DNA from: Kordiimonas gwangyangensis DSM 19435 = JCM 12864
GTDB lineage: Bacteria; Pseudomonadota; Alphaproteobacteria; Sphingomonadales; Kordiimonadaceae
Direction: 5' to 3'
Assembly (NCBI RefSeq): GCF_000375545.1
Contig: NZ_AQXF01000002.1
Coordinates: 491,830 to 555,829 of the forward strand
DNA: 64,000 nt
Part shown: positions 18,103 through 26,839 of the stretch, piece by piece
Numbering within the stretch: the first letter of the stretch is position 1
How the letters are laid out: each line of letters begins with the position of its first letter
The notes under the pieces: model-generated
Seen by the model: the letters and a program-made list of their open reading frames with translations, nothing else
Database searches by the model: none
Told to the model about the DNA's origin: nothing
Program-made: the position numbers and the translations under genes

Positions 18103-19272
18103 CTAACCCGGCAACCCGAGAACACGTTTCGAGATGATGTTGAGTTGCACCTCAGTGGTGCCCCCCTCAATCGAGTTACCCTTGGTACGGAGCCACGAAC
18201 GCGCGATCTCACCATTGTTGGAGAATTGGCCTTCCCACTCAAACGCGTCCGAACCGTTGATCTTCACGATCAATTCGTGTCGGTCCTTGTTGAGTTCGGT
18301 GCCGTATGCCTTGAGGAATGAGGAATAAGCCCCCATCTCGTTGCCCGCTTTCACTTCATCCTGTGCCCGCTCCATCGTGAACATGAACGACATGGCGTCA
18401 ATTTCATGTTCGGCAATCTGGTGTCTGAGCATTGTCTCGGACAGCTCACCCGCACCGTTGGTGCCCAGTTTGTCAACCGCAAGGCGGTTCAGCGGTACAG
18501 GCAGGCCCATCTCGGAAATGCCCGTGCGCTCATGCGTCAGCAGGTATTTCGCAACAGTCCAGCCCTTGTTCACTTCGCCTACGAGGTTCTTCTTATATGC
18601 CTTCACATCGTCAAAGAAGGTTTCGCAGAAAGGTGAATAGCCGGAAATCAGCTTGATCGGCTTCGTTGACACCCCTTCAGACGCCATATCGAACAGGATA
18701 AAACTGATGCCTTCGTGCTTGCTAGAAGTATCGGTGCGGATCAGGCAGAAGATCCAGTCCGCCTTGTCGGCGTAGGATGTCCAGATTTTCTGGCCATTGA
18801 TGATATAGTGGTCGCCCTTGTCTTCGGCTTTCGTGGCCAGTGACGCCAGGTCAGACCCTGCGTTCGGTTCGGAATAGCCCTGACACCAACGAATTTCACC
18901 GCGTGCGATCGGTGGCAGGTGTTCGAGCTTCTGTTCATGCGTGCCGAACTTGAGCAGCGCAGGGCCGAGCATCCAGATACCGAAGGATGTCAGCGGCGAG
19001 CGCGCCTTGATACGCTTCATCTCGGACGCCAGGATTTTGGCTTCGTCTTTCGACAAACCGCCACCACCATATTCCTTCGGCCATGTGGGCACGGTCCAGC
19101 CGCGTGATGCCATGCGCTCGAGCCATTTTTTCTGGTCGTCGCTCTGGAACTTGAACTTGCGGCCACCCCAGCAGAAGTCGGCCTCGCCCTTCATTGGCGT
19201 GCGCATGGACGGCGGGCAATTGTCTTCTAGCCACGCACGCGTCTCTGCGCGGAAAGCTTCGAGATCACTCAT
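18103..19272 (-). CDS. acyl-CoA dehydrogenase, catalytic partner subunit
   Basis: 389 residues; first gene of the nine-gene operon. It has WPKEYGGGGLSKDE, CQGYSEPNAGSDLASL, GQKIWTSYADKADWIFCL and a C-terminal NSIEGGTTEVQLNIIS, where the Glu of IEGGT is the expected catalytic base. It is paired with the following 378-residue subunit that lacks this Glu, suggesting an obligate heteromer. GAGGGATAAGG precedes the start. Heteromeric members usually act on bulky or branched acyl-CoAs; that substrate class is inference. Confidence 0.9.
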   Translation of the reverse strand: MSDLEAFRAETRAWLEDNCPPSMRTPMKGEADFCWGGRKFKFQSDDQKKWLERMASRGWTVPTWPKEYGGGGLSKDEAKILASEMKRIKARSPLTSFGIWMLGPALLKFGTHEQKLEHLPPIARGEIRWCQGYSEPNAGSDLASLATKAEDKGDHYIINGQKIWTSYADKADWIFCLIRTDTSSKHEGISFILFDMASEGVSTKPIKLISGYSPFCETFFDDVKAYKKNLVGEVNKGWTVAKYLLTHERTGISEMGLPVPLNRLAVDKLGTNGAGELSETMLRHQIAEHEIDAMSFMFTMERAQDEVKAGNEMGAYSSFLKAYGTELNKDRHELIVKINGSDAFEWEGQFSNNGEIARSWLRTKGNSIEGGTTEVQLNIISKRVLGLPG

Positions 19273-19537
19273 AAACCTTATCCCTCTTCAATTTCCCCTT
19301 CCCGGCCCTCCCGATGGCCGGAAACTTCAGGCATACTGGCTCATCTTCTTTACGTTAAGCCGGTTCTGGCGCCTGAAAACTAATGGTAAGGATTAAGTCG
19401 GTTTCTCCCCGCTTCAAGGCGACGGCACAAAGATTGTTGAATATTTTTCATAGTGGTGAATTTTGAGCGAGCCCCCACTGGCCGTAACGTCAATTCGCGC
19501 TAGTTCACCCTTCTGGTCTATCTGTCAGGGATCGATA
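19273..19537. other. divergent promoter region, beta-oxidation operon / MATE gene
   Basis: 265 bp between the first gene of the minus-strand beta-oxidation operon and the plus-strand MATE gene. It holds a 6-bp inverted repeat CCGGCC-N8-GGCCGG (19302-19321), 30 bp upstream of the operon start, which might be a regulator site or leader hairpin. No sigma-70 boxes could be assigned with confidence. Confidence 0.4.
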
Positions 19538-20962
19538 GTGGCATTTTCGTATAAAACGGTCTGGCGGCTCGCGGGGCCCAACATCACCAGCAATGTGCTC
19601 ATGGTCGCGATATCCTTCGCGCACCTTGCCATCGTCGCGCCGTTTGGCCGCGAAGCGAGTGCCGCCGTGGTAACGGGTGGACGAGTGCACTTTCTGCTGA
19701 TGGCAGCATCAATGGCGCTGTCGGTAGCGACAACTGCCGTTGTGGCGCGAGCATGGGGAGCAGATGATGGCGACGAGGCTTCGGCCGCCGCAACAAGTTC
19801 GCTTGTGCTATCAGTCCTTATTTCACTGGGTCTCGGCTTCATTACCTTCCTGTTTGCGCCGCAGATTGTTCATCTATTCAACCTCGACCCAAAAACCGAG
19901 GCTCTGGCTGTTGGCTATATTCGCCCCGCCAGTCTGCTCAATATCGTTTTCTCTCTCATGCTCACCATCGCAACCTCATTCCGTGCGATTGGTGACGTCA
20001 TACGGCCATTACGTTTCATAGCCTGTGGGGCTGCACTCAGCATCCTTGGGTCATACATCTGCGTGCACGGCGCCTTTGGCGTCCCGGAGATGGGCGTCAC
20101 CGGTATCCCGTGGGGCACGGCAGGTGGGCAATCGCTTGTAGTGCTGTGGTTTGCCGTCTGCTGGCTGAAGCGCCGATATGTACTGGCGCCAAAACTGGAT
20201 GATGCCCTCAACACCCGTCGCTTGAGGCTGCTCGCGAGCATCGGCACACCGGCTGCACTTGAGCAGATACTAATCCAAGTCAGCTTCCTGCTCTTCATGA
20301 TGTTGATCTCTGCATATGGCACGGCAGCATTTGCGGCTTACGGAATTGGGATTACCGTACTTAGCGTCACTATTGTTGTGGGTCTTGGCTTTGGCACCGC
20401 AAGTGCAACCCTCGCAGGGCAACGGCTGGGTGCCAAGGACGCCGCGGGCGCTGTTGCCAGCGGTTGGGCCGCCATGCGTCTTGCCATCTTGGGCATGTCC
20501 CTGCTTGCCATCCTGACCTTCATTTTTCGTGACCCGATTGCCACCGTGCTGTCGTCAGACCCGGCAGTGCGAGAGCATACTGAATTTTTTGTGCTTATCC
20601 TCGCAATCGTACAACCTTTGATGGCAGTTGAATTTGCCATTGGCGGCGCGCTGCGCGGGGCTGGCGACACCAAATTTCCACTTGTCGTGACGTTCGCGGG
20701 CATGATCGTAGGACGCCTGACAATCGGCCTCATTGTTCGCGCACTGGGTGGCCCGGTTGAGGCCATGTATGCAGTCATCATTGCCGACTACACCATCAAG
20801 GCCGCGCTTCTCATCCTGCGCTTCCGCAAAATCAACTGGCATGAGCTTGAGGATCATCCGCATGCACCCATCGCAATCCAAAGCGTGGCGGGCATCAGCC
20901 GCGTTGCCGTGCGCTCCTTCTTCTCGCGAAGAAATGGCGGCGATAACGCTCAAGGTAAATAA
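19538..20962 (+). CDS. MATE family efflux transporter
   Basis: Cation-coupled multidrug exporter of the inner membrane, about 474 residues with twelve predicted membrane segments in two halves. Typical features are the N-terminal WRLAGPNITSNVLM, ALSVATTAVVARAWGA and LGFGTASATLAGQRLGAKD, the duplicated MATE signature, and GGALRGAGDTKFPL in the second half. I chose GTG at 19538 (CAGGGA upstream); a TTG 25 codons earlier adds an extension not expected for the family. It stands alone, upstream of the aldolase gene by 86 bp. Confidence 0.88.
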   Translation: MAFSYKTVWRLAGPNITSNVLMVAISFAHLAIVAPFGREASAAVVTGGRVHFLLMAASMALSVATTAVVARAWGADDGDEASAAATSSLVLSVLISLGLGFITFLFAPQIVHLFNLDPKTEALAVGYIRPASLLNIVFSLMLTIATSFRAIGDVIRPLRFIACGAALSILGSYICVHGAFGVPEMGVTGIPWGTAGGQSLVVLWFAVCWLKRRYVLAPKLDDALNTRRLRLLASIGTPAALEQILIQVSFLLFMMLISAYGTAAFAAYGIGITVLSVTIVVGLGFGTASATLAGQRLGAKDAAGAVASGWAAMRLAILGMSLLAILTFIFRDPIATVLSSDPAVREHTEFFVLILAIVQPLMAVEFAIGGALRGAGDTKFPLVVTFAGMIVGRLTIGLIVRALGGPVEAMYAVIIADYTIKAALLILRFRKINWHELEDHPHAPIAIQSVAGISRVAVRSFFSRRNGGDNAQGK

Positions 20963-21048
20963 AAAGTTCCTTGGGCTTTGGACGGGGCAGCAATTCGCGC
21001 TATCTTTTCCCTCAAGGAATACAGTCCGCCAGCTGTCAGGAGGGGAAT

Positions 21049-21828
21049 ATGGCAAAACCGGGAATGCTTGATATCGGGTCAGTTAAGGACAAGGTGTCTG
21101 CGGCTGAATGGGAAACGCGTGTAAACTTGGCGGCGGCCTACCGCATGGTGGCCCATCTCGGCTGGGATGACCTGATTTACACACACATTTCTGCCCGCAT
21201 TCCGGGCACAGACCATCACTTCCTCATCAATCCACTTGGCCTGATGTTTGAGGAAATCACAGCCTCGAGCCTTGTGAAGGTTGACCTAAGCGGCAAACAG
21301 CTCATGGATACGCCGTTCATCCCCAATGCAGCAGGTTTTGTCATCCATAGCGCCATCCACGCAGCCCGTGACGATGCCATGTGTGTGCTACACCTGCACA
21401 CGGATTACGGCATCGCAGTGTCCAACCAAAAAGACGGCTTGTTGCCCATGTGCCAAAGCAGCATTCCGCCATGGATGACCGTGGCCTACCATGACTATGA
21501 AGGCTTTGCCGTGAATGACGGTGAGAAAGAACGCCTGGTCGCTGATATGGGCACTAAAAACTGCCTGATCCTCAGAAACCATGGCACCCTGACGGCGGGC
21601 GAAAGCGTCGCTAAAGCCTTTGAAATGATGTTCTTCCTTGAAAAGGCCTGTCGGGTTCAGATACTGACCCAAAGTGCGGGCGCGGAGCTCCACTCTCCCA
21701 GCAAGGAAGCCATGGACAACGCCATGCGCGATGTGCGGGTTGTGGCAGGCGCGAACGGCGCGGACAATTTTGTCTGGCCCGCGATCCTTCGCAAGATGGA
21801 CCGGCTGGACCCCAGCTTCCGTGATTAA
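21049..21828 (+). CDS. class II aldolase/adducin family protein
   Basis: Zinc-dependent aldolase-like protein of 259 residues. It has THISARIPGTDHHFLINP, then LHLHTDYG with the HxH metal ligands and LRNHGTLTAGESVAKAF with the third His, so the metal site is intact. The start at 21049 follows a strong AGGAGGGG. The family cleaves or epimerises sugar phosphates, but many members of this cytoplasmic subgroup have no defined substrate. It is followed 24 bp later by tesB, probably in the same transcript. Confidence 0.88.
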   Translation: MAKPGMLDIGSVKDKVSAAEWETRVNLAAAYRMVAHLGWDDLIYTHISARIPGTDHHFLINPLGLMFEEITASSLVKVDLSGKQLMDTPFIPNAAGFVIHSAIHAARDDAMCVLHLHTDYGIAVSNQKDGLLPMCQSSIPPWMTVAYHDYEGFAVNDGEKERLVADMGTKNCLILRNHGTLTAGESVAKAFEMMFFLEKACRVQILTQSAGAELHSPSKEAMDNAMRDVRVVAGANGADNFVWPAILRKMDRLDPSFRD

Positions 21829-21852
21829 CACGGCAAGCCACAACGAGGTTTT

Positions 21853-22716
21853 ATGAGCACCGTACAACCGATTATTGACGAGCTTGCCATCGAACGGCTG
21901 GACAACCTGCTGTTCCGTGGCGAGCCGAATAAATGGCCCAACAAGCATGTGTTCGGTGGGCATATCCTGGCGCAGGCGATGGAAGCCGCGACCTTGACGG
22001 TCGAAACCGGTTTCCTATTGCATTCGCTGCACTGCTATTTCCTGCGTCCCGGTATTGCGGACCAACCGATCATCTATGATGTCGACCCTATTCGCAATGG
22101 CCGCAGCTTTGTCACCCGGCGTGTGGTGGCTATCCAGAACGGGGAAGCCATTTTCACCATTTCCGTATCGTTCCACGTTGGTGAAGATGGGCTTGAGCAT
22201 CAGATCGACATGCCAGAAGTTCCGATGCCAGAAGATCTGGATGACGATGAGGAGTATTACGCCCGCGTACTCCGCGCTTTCGGCAAGCAACCGAAGGACA
22301 AGCCCTTCATGCCGTTTGAGATGCGCTCAATCGACCGCATGGATCTTGAGAACCCGAAACCCAAGAGCCCGGAGACCGGCTACTGGTTCAAGCTAAAGGA
22401 ACCTATTGAGGGTGATCAGGCCCTTCACGGACGCCTTATGGCCTATATCTCGGATTTTGCCTTCCTTTCCGCGAACCTGAGGCCTCACGCCATGATACCG
22501 CGTGACCCACGGCTGAAGATGGTGGCAAGCCTAGATCATGCCATGTGGTTCCACCGGAACAACTACCGGGTAGACGACTGGATTTTCTACCGGACGGACG
22601 GTTACTGGACCGGCAAAGGCCGAGGCCTTGCGCGCGGTGCGCTTTATGACCGTGGCGGGCGCCTACTCGCCTCCACCTCGCAAGAGGCGCTTCTCAGGCT
22701 TCACAAAGACAAATAA
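21853..22716 (+). CDS. tesB: acyl-CoA thioesterase II
   Basis: Double hot-dog thioesterase, 287 residues, which hydrolyses medium- and long-chain acyl-CoA. Motifs are HVFGGHILAQAM, LHSLHCYFLRPG, GRSFVTRRVVAIQNG and, in the second half, ASLDHAMWFHR with the catalytic Asp region. Length is as in E. coli TesB. It shares a transcript with the aldolase gene and ends in a clear hairpin terminator. It could relieve accumulation of acyl-CoAs from the neighbouring beta-oxidation operon. Confidence 0.93.
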   Translation: MSTVQPIIDELAIERLDNLLFRGEPNKWPNKHVFGGHILAQAMEAATLTVETGFLLHSLHCYFLRPGIADQPIIYDVDPIRNGRSFVTRRVVAIQNGEAIFTISVSFHVGEDGLEHQIDMPEVPMPEDLDDDEEYYARVLRAFGKQPKDKPFMPFEMRSIDRMDLENPKPKSPETGYWFKLKEPIEGDQALHGRLMAYISDFAFLSANLRPHAMIPRDPRLKMVASLDHAMWFHRNNYRVDDWIFYRTDGYWTGKGRGLARGALYDRGGRLLASTSQEALLRLHKDK

Positions 22717-22717
22717 A

Positions 22718-22746
22718 AAGGGCGGTTTTACCGCCCTTCCCTTTTT
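22718..22746 (+). terminator. intrinsic terminator after tesB
   Basis: Perfect 9-bp stem AAGGGCGGT/ACCGCCCTT (22718-22726 and 22730-22738) with a 3-nt loop, followed by CCCTTTTT. It starts two bases after the tesB stop codon and, being symmetric with A-rich bases upstream, may also end the minus-strand methyltransferase-like gene that stops at 22755. Confidence 0.88.
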
Positions 22747-22754
22747 CGCTGGCC

Positions 22755-23507
22755 TTAGTCGCGAGGCCAAATCTTGGACGGCGACGATGTTTGCGCTGGT
22801 TTCGGCTTGCCTGCCTTTGGCTTCTTGCGCCACACGACGTATCGCACTTCAGCGCCGTCGCGAATGCTGCGGCGTAACTGGCGGCCCGATTTCACCATGT
22901 CGAGTGCTTCAAGCGCGGTGCGTTTGTCGCTTTCGTCCGGCTCCCAATGAGCGAGGCCCATATAGCTGTCGCGCACCATCTGGGACGTATCCTCTGAAAC
23001 GTTATAGTTGCCAGCAAGGTTGAAATAGCGGCTCAGGGTATTCTTTTTCGTCGGCAGATTGTTCGACATCTGCGAATACACAAAATATCCGTCTTCCTTG
23101 ATCATGGCCTGAACATGTTCAGTCCACTCGTGATCCTCACGGAAAGCCCGCAGATCGTCCATGCAGAACATGGCGTCGTAGCGCAGCTTGCTGCGGCGCG
23201 TCGGGTCCTCAAGATGGCGAGACTGCAACACGCGTACGGACGGCGTTTTACTGAAAACCCGCTCCAGATGCTCAAAACACTCCGTGCGTCCTTCAAACGC
23301 ATCGACATTATAGCCGCGCTCGGACAGCGTCCGCACAAGGCGGCCACCCCCCGCAGCCACAACAGCCACGTGGGCGCGGTCTGGCAGGTCGCCGAACATT
23401 GCCATCTGGTCCAGAATGGTCAGGCTGATCGGTCGCTCGCAATAATCCATGTCCTGACCGTTGAACATCAGGTCAAGCGCCAGCGAAAACGCAAGTTTTT
23501 CAGACAA
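22755..23507 (-). CDS. class I methyltransferase-like protein, function unknown
   Basis: About 250 residues. AVVAAGGGRLVRTLSERGYNV resembles SAM-binding motif I (core AAGGGRLV), followed by DAFEG with an acidic residue at motif II and YDAMFCMDDL at motif IV. The C-terminal part, with YVVWRKKPKAGKPKP, is basic. I chose a TTG at 23507 because AAGGGG lies upstream; an in-frame TTG at 23582 has no ribosome site. No clear family or partner was recognised. It is isolated between tesB and the kinase operon, with 186 bp upstream holding no gene. Confidence 0.6.
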   Translation of the reverse strand: MSEKLAFSLALDLMFNGQDMDYCERPISLTILDQMAMFGDLPDRAHVAVVAAGGGRLVRTLSERGYNVDAFEGRTECFEHLERVFSKTPSVRVLQSRHLEDPTRRSKLRYDAMFCMDDLRAFREDHEWTEHVQAMIKEDGYFVYSQMSNNLPTKKNTLSRYFNLAGNYNVSEDTSQMVRDSYMGLAHWEPDESDKRTALEALDMVKSGRQLRRSIRDGAEVRYVVWRKKPKAGKPKPAQTSSPSKIWPRD

Positions 23508-23693
23508 TACTCTATCCCCTTGTCGGGCCCCACCCGATTTAGTGACACAAAACCTTAAAACATGATGGGGTTGGAGGATCAATCAAATCCACCGGTGACG
23601 CCCAATCAAAAACATTTGATCATAGAAAGGTAAACAAAATGCACCACAAAACGGCTTTGTGGTGCATTCTCGATTTCAGCCTGAAATCAGTAA

Positions 23694-24767
23694 TTAAATA
23701 TTTGATTTTTCAATCAAAAATCGGGCGTAGTTACCAAGCTGATTGGTGCGAATGCCGAATTTGGCGAAGGCTTTGTTCTTGGTCTGGCCATGATAGTAGC
23801 GGTAGTAGATCTGTTGGATAATCACCGCAAGACGGAACACACCATAGACGAGATAGTAGTCAAACTTCGACAGGTCGTAGCCTGTCTCTTTCGCGTAAAT
23901 CTCGCAGATTGCCTCACGCGTCAGCATCCCAGGCGCCATGCAGGGCTGCATGCACATGGCTATCATCTCGTCGGGGTCACCCTTTTGCGACCAATAAGCC
24001 AGCGTATTGCCAAGGTCCATGAGCGGGTCGCCGAGCGCACTGATTTCCCAGTCGAGGATCGCCTTGATTTCAAACGGGTTTTCTTCGCATAGAATCACGT
24101 TATCAAGGCGGTAGTCACCGTGCAGCACCGCATGACCCACTTCACCTTCCGGCATATGGTCCTCAAGCCATTTGCGAACGTCGGCAAAATCCTCAACATC
24201 ATCTGTCGTGGCTTTCTCATAGCGGCGGTTCCAGCCAAGTACCTGACGTTCCACATAGCCTTCCGGCTTGCCAAAGTCTTCAAGGCCCGCAGCCTTATAG
24301 TCTACTTTATGGAGGTCGATAAGCTTGTGGAAGAACGACAGGCAAAGCTTGCGCCCCTCTTCCTCACCGAAGCCCCAGCTTTCAGGGATGGTACGGTCAA
24401 GCTTGCGACCATCAACCTGTTCCATGACATAAAACTCGGCTCCCAGCGGGCTGTCCTCGTCCGGGATATGGAAATAGGTCTCCGGCACGGCTGGGAATAC
24501 CGGTTTGAGTGCATTCATCACGCTGTATTCGCGGATCATGCTGTGTCCTGATTTGGGCCGCGTGCCAAAAGGCGGCCGACGCAGGACAAAGTTTTTGTTC
24601 GGATACTGAATTGAGTAGGTCAAGTTCGAATGACCACTTGCAAACTGGCGAATTACCGGTGTGCCTTCAAGACCGCCAATGCGTTCCTTGATAATGCTGT
24701 CGACAAGCCCTGCATCCAGCTCCTCACCTTCACGCACACTGACGGTTTTGTTGAGTTCTTCTGTCAT
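23694..24767 (-). CDS. phosphotransferase family protein, ACAD10/11 kinase-domain type
   Basis: Aminoglycoside-phosphotransferase fold, 357 residues. It shows GHSNLTYSIQYPNKNFVLRRPP for the nucleotide loop, catalytic HGDYRLDN and metal-binding ILDWEISALGDPLMDLG, as in the kinase domain of mitochondrial ACAD10/11 and in LvaA of levulinate degradation. Those kinases phosphorylate 4-hydroxyacyl-CoA so that an acyl-CoA dehydrogenase-like partner can remove the phosphate. The likely partner is the ACAD11-like protein encoded at 13960-15195. It is the last gene of the six-gene operon starting at 29450. Confidence 0.87.
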   Translation of the reverse strand: MTEELNKTVSVREGEELDAGLVDSIIKERIGGLEGTPVIRQFASGHSNLTYSIQYPNKNFVLRRPPFGTRPKSGHSMIREYSVMNALKPVFPAVPETYFHIPDEDSPLGAEFYVMEQVDGRKLDRTIPESWGFGEEEGRKLCLSFFHKLIDLHKVDYKAAGLEDFGKPEGYVERQVLGWNRRYEKATTDDVEDFADVRKWLEDHMPEGEVGHAVLHGDYRLDNVILCEENPFEIKAILDWEISALGDPLMDLGNTLAYWSQKGDPDEMIAMCMQPCMAPGMLTREAICEIYAKETGYDLSKFDYYLVYGVFRLAVIIQQIYYRYYHGQTKNKAFAKFGIRTNQLGNYARFLIEKSNI

Positions 24768-24778
24768 TCAAGCCTCCC

Positions 24779-25546
24779 CTACGCGGTCCAGCCGCCGTCC
24801 ATCACCAGCGTAGTGCCGGTGGTGAACGCCGCAGCGTCAGAGGCAAGGTACAGTACCCCGCCCACCATATCCTCGGGCTTGCCCGCACGAGGAATCGGGA
24901 ACTGGCTGGTGTATTTCGACAGCATATCCTCGTTCGACGTGAATACAGCCGTCATCTTGGTATCCACAAGCCCCGGGCAGATGGCATTCACACGGATACC
25001 GTCATGACCGTATTCACGCGCGTAAGCCTTGGTCATATTGATCATGGCAGACTTGGTCATGGAATAGATGCCTTGCAGGTGGCCGGGCGAAATACCGTTA
25101 ATGGACGCCACGTTCACGATGGCACCGCCGCCCTGCACCTTCATCATTTTCACCGCTTCAGCAGAGAGATAGAACGGGCCCTTCAGGTTCACGTCGATCG
25201 TCTTGTCGAACGCAGCTTCCGGTGTGTCACCGATGTTGCCGTAGAACGGGTTGGTGCCACCGCAGTTCACCAGCACGTCGAGGCGGCCATATTCCGACTT
25301 GATCCAGTCAAACACCGCATGCACATCGTCCATCTTGCCAGCGTGGGCCGCTTTGGCTTTCGCATCGCCGCCATCCGCCCGGATGCTTTCCGCAACAACC
25401 TCGCAGGCTTCCTGGTCACGGGAGGAGACGATCACTCTGGCGCCGTTTGCAGCAAACGCGCGCACAATCGCCTCGCCAATACCCCGGCTGGAGCCCGAGA
25501 CAAAAACCACCTTACCGGTGAAATCCATTAGTTTTGTATAGTCCAT
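24779..25546 (-). CDS. SDR family oxidoreductase
   Basis: Short-chain dehydrogenase, 255 residues, with SGSSRGIG (17-24), LVNCGGTNPF in place of NNAG, a catalytic Ser in VASINGIS, and Tyr/Lys in GIYSMTKSAMI. The C-terminal TTLVMDGGWTA is usual. GGGAAGAG precedes the start. It lies 11 bp before the ACAD10/11-type kinase gene in the same operon. Likely acts on a hydroxyacyl or ketoacyl intermediate; substrate unknown. Confidence 0.86.
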   Translation of the reverse strand: MDYTKLMDFTGKVVFVSGSSRGIGEAIVRAFAANGARVIVSSRDQEACEVVAESIRADGGDAKAKAAHAGKMDDVHAVFDWIKSEYGRLDVLVNCGGTNPFYGNIGDTPEAAFDKTIDVNLKGPFYLSAEAVKMMKVQGGGAIVNVASINGISPGHLQGIYSMTKSAMINMTKAYAREYGHDGIRVNAICPGLVDTKMTAVFTSNEDMLSKYTSQFPIPRAGKPEDMVGGVLYLASDAAAFTTGTTLVMDGGWTA

Positions 25547-25558
25547 TCTTCTCTTCCC

Positions 25559-26362
25559 TTATAGCGGCTTGCCGGTTGCCGCCATCTGGTGGCGGCGGAA
25601 CTTGCGCATGCCGCCAACCCAGCGGTCATAGTCTTTGGCTTTGTTGAGGAAATAGCCTTCCACTTGCTCGTGCGGACGGATCATGAAGCGACCTTCGCGC
25701 ATGCCAGCAAGCACGCGGCGCGCAAATTCGTCCGCCGGCATGATGCCGTCACCCGCAGCAGACGATTTCTCGGCGCCTGCCGTCATCTTGGACGTCACGG
25801 CCTGCGGACATAGGCAGGCCACATAAAGTCCGTCATCGCCATGGTTGATGGCAAGACTTTCCGCAAAACCCACTGCCGCATGTTTGGTGGTGGAGTAGCT
25901 GATATCGCCAATCTGGCTGAGAAGCCCCGCGGCGCTGGCGGTGATAACAAAACCGCAGCCTTCACGCTTGAGCATCTGCGGCAGCACCGCGCGCAACGCA
26001 AGCACATGCGCGAACACGTTCACCTGCCAGATCTTGTCCCACTGCGCGTTGGTCTGGCTGATTGCGGTCCAGTCCGGCGCGTCGGAAAAAATGATGCCCG
26101 CGTTCGAGAAATAGAGGTCGATCGGCCCAGCGTCAGCTTCAACGGACTGCGCGAAGGTAGCGACTGCAGCCTCGTCGGTTACATCAAGTTTGTAAGCTTT
26201 AGCACCTTCGCCGATCTCCGCGGCGACAGCCCGTGCGCCCGCTTCATCCATATCGGCGAGGGCAACAAATTTTGCCCCTTCAGCCGCAAAAAGTTTCGAC
26301 AGCGCTGCGCCAATTCCGCTCGCGCCGCCCGTAACGGCAATGACCTTACCTTTAACGTCCAT
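25559..26362 (-). CDS. SDR family oxidoreductase
   Basis: Short-chain dehydrogenase, 267 residues, cofactor motif TGGASGIG (11-18), ALADMDEAGARAVA for NAD-type binding (Asp after beta2), YFSNAGIIF, Ser in TASAAGLLS and Tyr/Lys in SYSTTKHAAVGF. A C-terminal helical extension with GYFLNKAKDYDRWVGGM is seen in a group often found near acyl-CoA genes. GGAGGGAG precedes the start. Same operon as its neighbours; substrate unknown. Confidence 0.86.
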   Translation of the reverse strand: MDVKGKVIAVTGGASGIGAALSKLFAAEGAKFVALADMDEAGARAVAAEIGEGAKAYKLDVTDEAAVATFAQSVEADAGPIDLYFSNAGIIFSDAPDWTAISQTNAQWDKIWQVNVFAHVLALRAVLPQMLKREGCGFVITASAAGLLSQIGDISYSTTKHAAVGFAESLAINHGDDGLYVACLCPQAVTSKMTAGAEKSSAAGDGIMPADEFARRVLAGMREGRFMIRPHEQVEGYFLNKAKDYDRWVGGMRKFRRHQMAATGKPL

Positions 26363-26391
26363 AAATTCTGGCTCCCTCCAAACCGTGGCGC

Positions 26392-26838
26392 TCAGGCTTC
26401 TATCCGGATTGTCTCCAGAAGGCTCCTGAACCGTTCAGGTAATGAAGTGGGGCGCCGCGTGGCCTTGTCCACATAAACATGGATAAAATGCCCTTCAGCA
26501 GCGGGGGTATCGCTACCGTCCGCGAACAGGCCGATCTCGTAGCGCACGCTCGAACGCCCGATATGGCTGACGCCAATACCGGCCTGAATAGACTGCGGAA
26601 ATTCGAGCGACGCAAAATAGCGGCAACCTGTCTCGACCACGAGGCCAATGACATCGCCGTCATGGATGTCAAGCACGCCGCCCTCGATCAGGAAACGGTT
26701 CACCGCCGTATCGAAATAGCTGTAGTAGACCACGTTATTCACGTGGCCATAGACATCATTGTCCATCCAGCGTGTCTGGATCGGCGCGATATGATGATAG
26801 GCCGAAAGCGGCCGTGGTTCGGTCTTCTCGCCCGCCAT
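26392..26838 (-). CDS. hot-dog acyl-CoA thioesterase (4-hydroxybenzoyl-CoA thioesterase family)
   Basis: About 148 residues with the YbgC/4-HBT motif TRWMDNDVYGHVNNVVYYSYF, in which the Asp of WMDNDVYGHVNN is catalytic. It hydrolyses a short- or medium-chain acyl-CoA. I chose the ATG at 26838, which follows directly on the stop codon of the alcohol dehydrogenase gene (TAACATG) and implies translational coupling; earlier in-frame starts would overlap that gene by up to 38 bp. Confidence 0.86.
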   Translation of the reverse strand: MAGEKTEPRPLSAYHHIAPIQTRWMDNDVYGHVNNVVYYSYFDTAVNRFLIEGGVLDIHDGDVIGLVVETGCRYFASLEFPQSIQAGIGVSHIGRSSVRYEIGLFADGSDTPAAEGHFIHVYVDKATRRPTSLPERFRSLLETIRIEA

Positions 26839-26839
26839 G

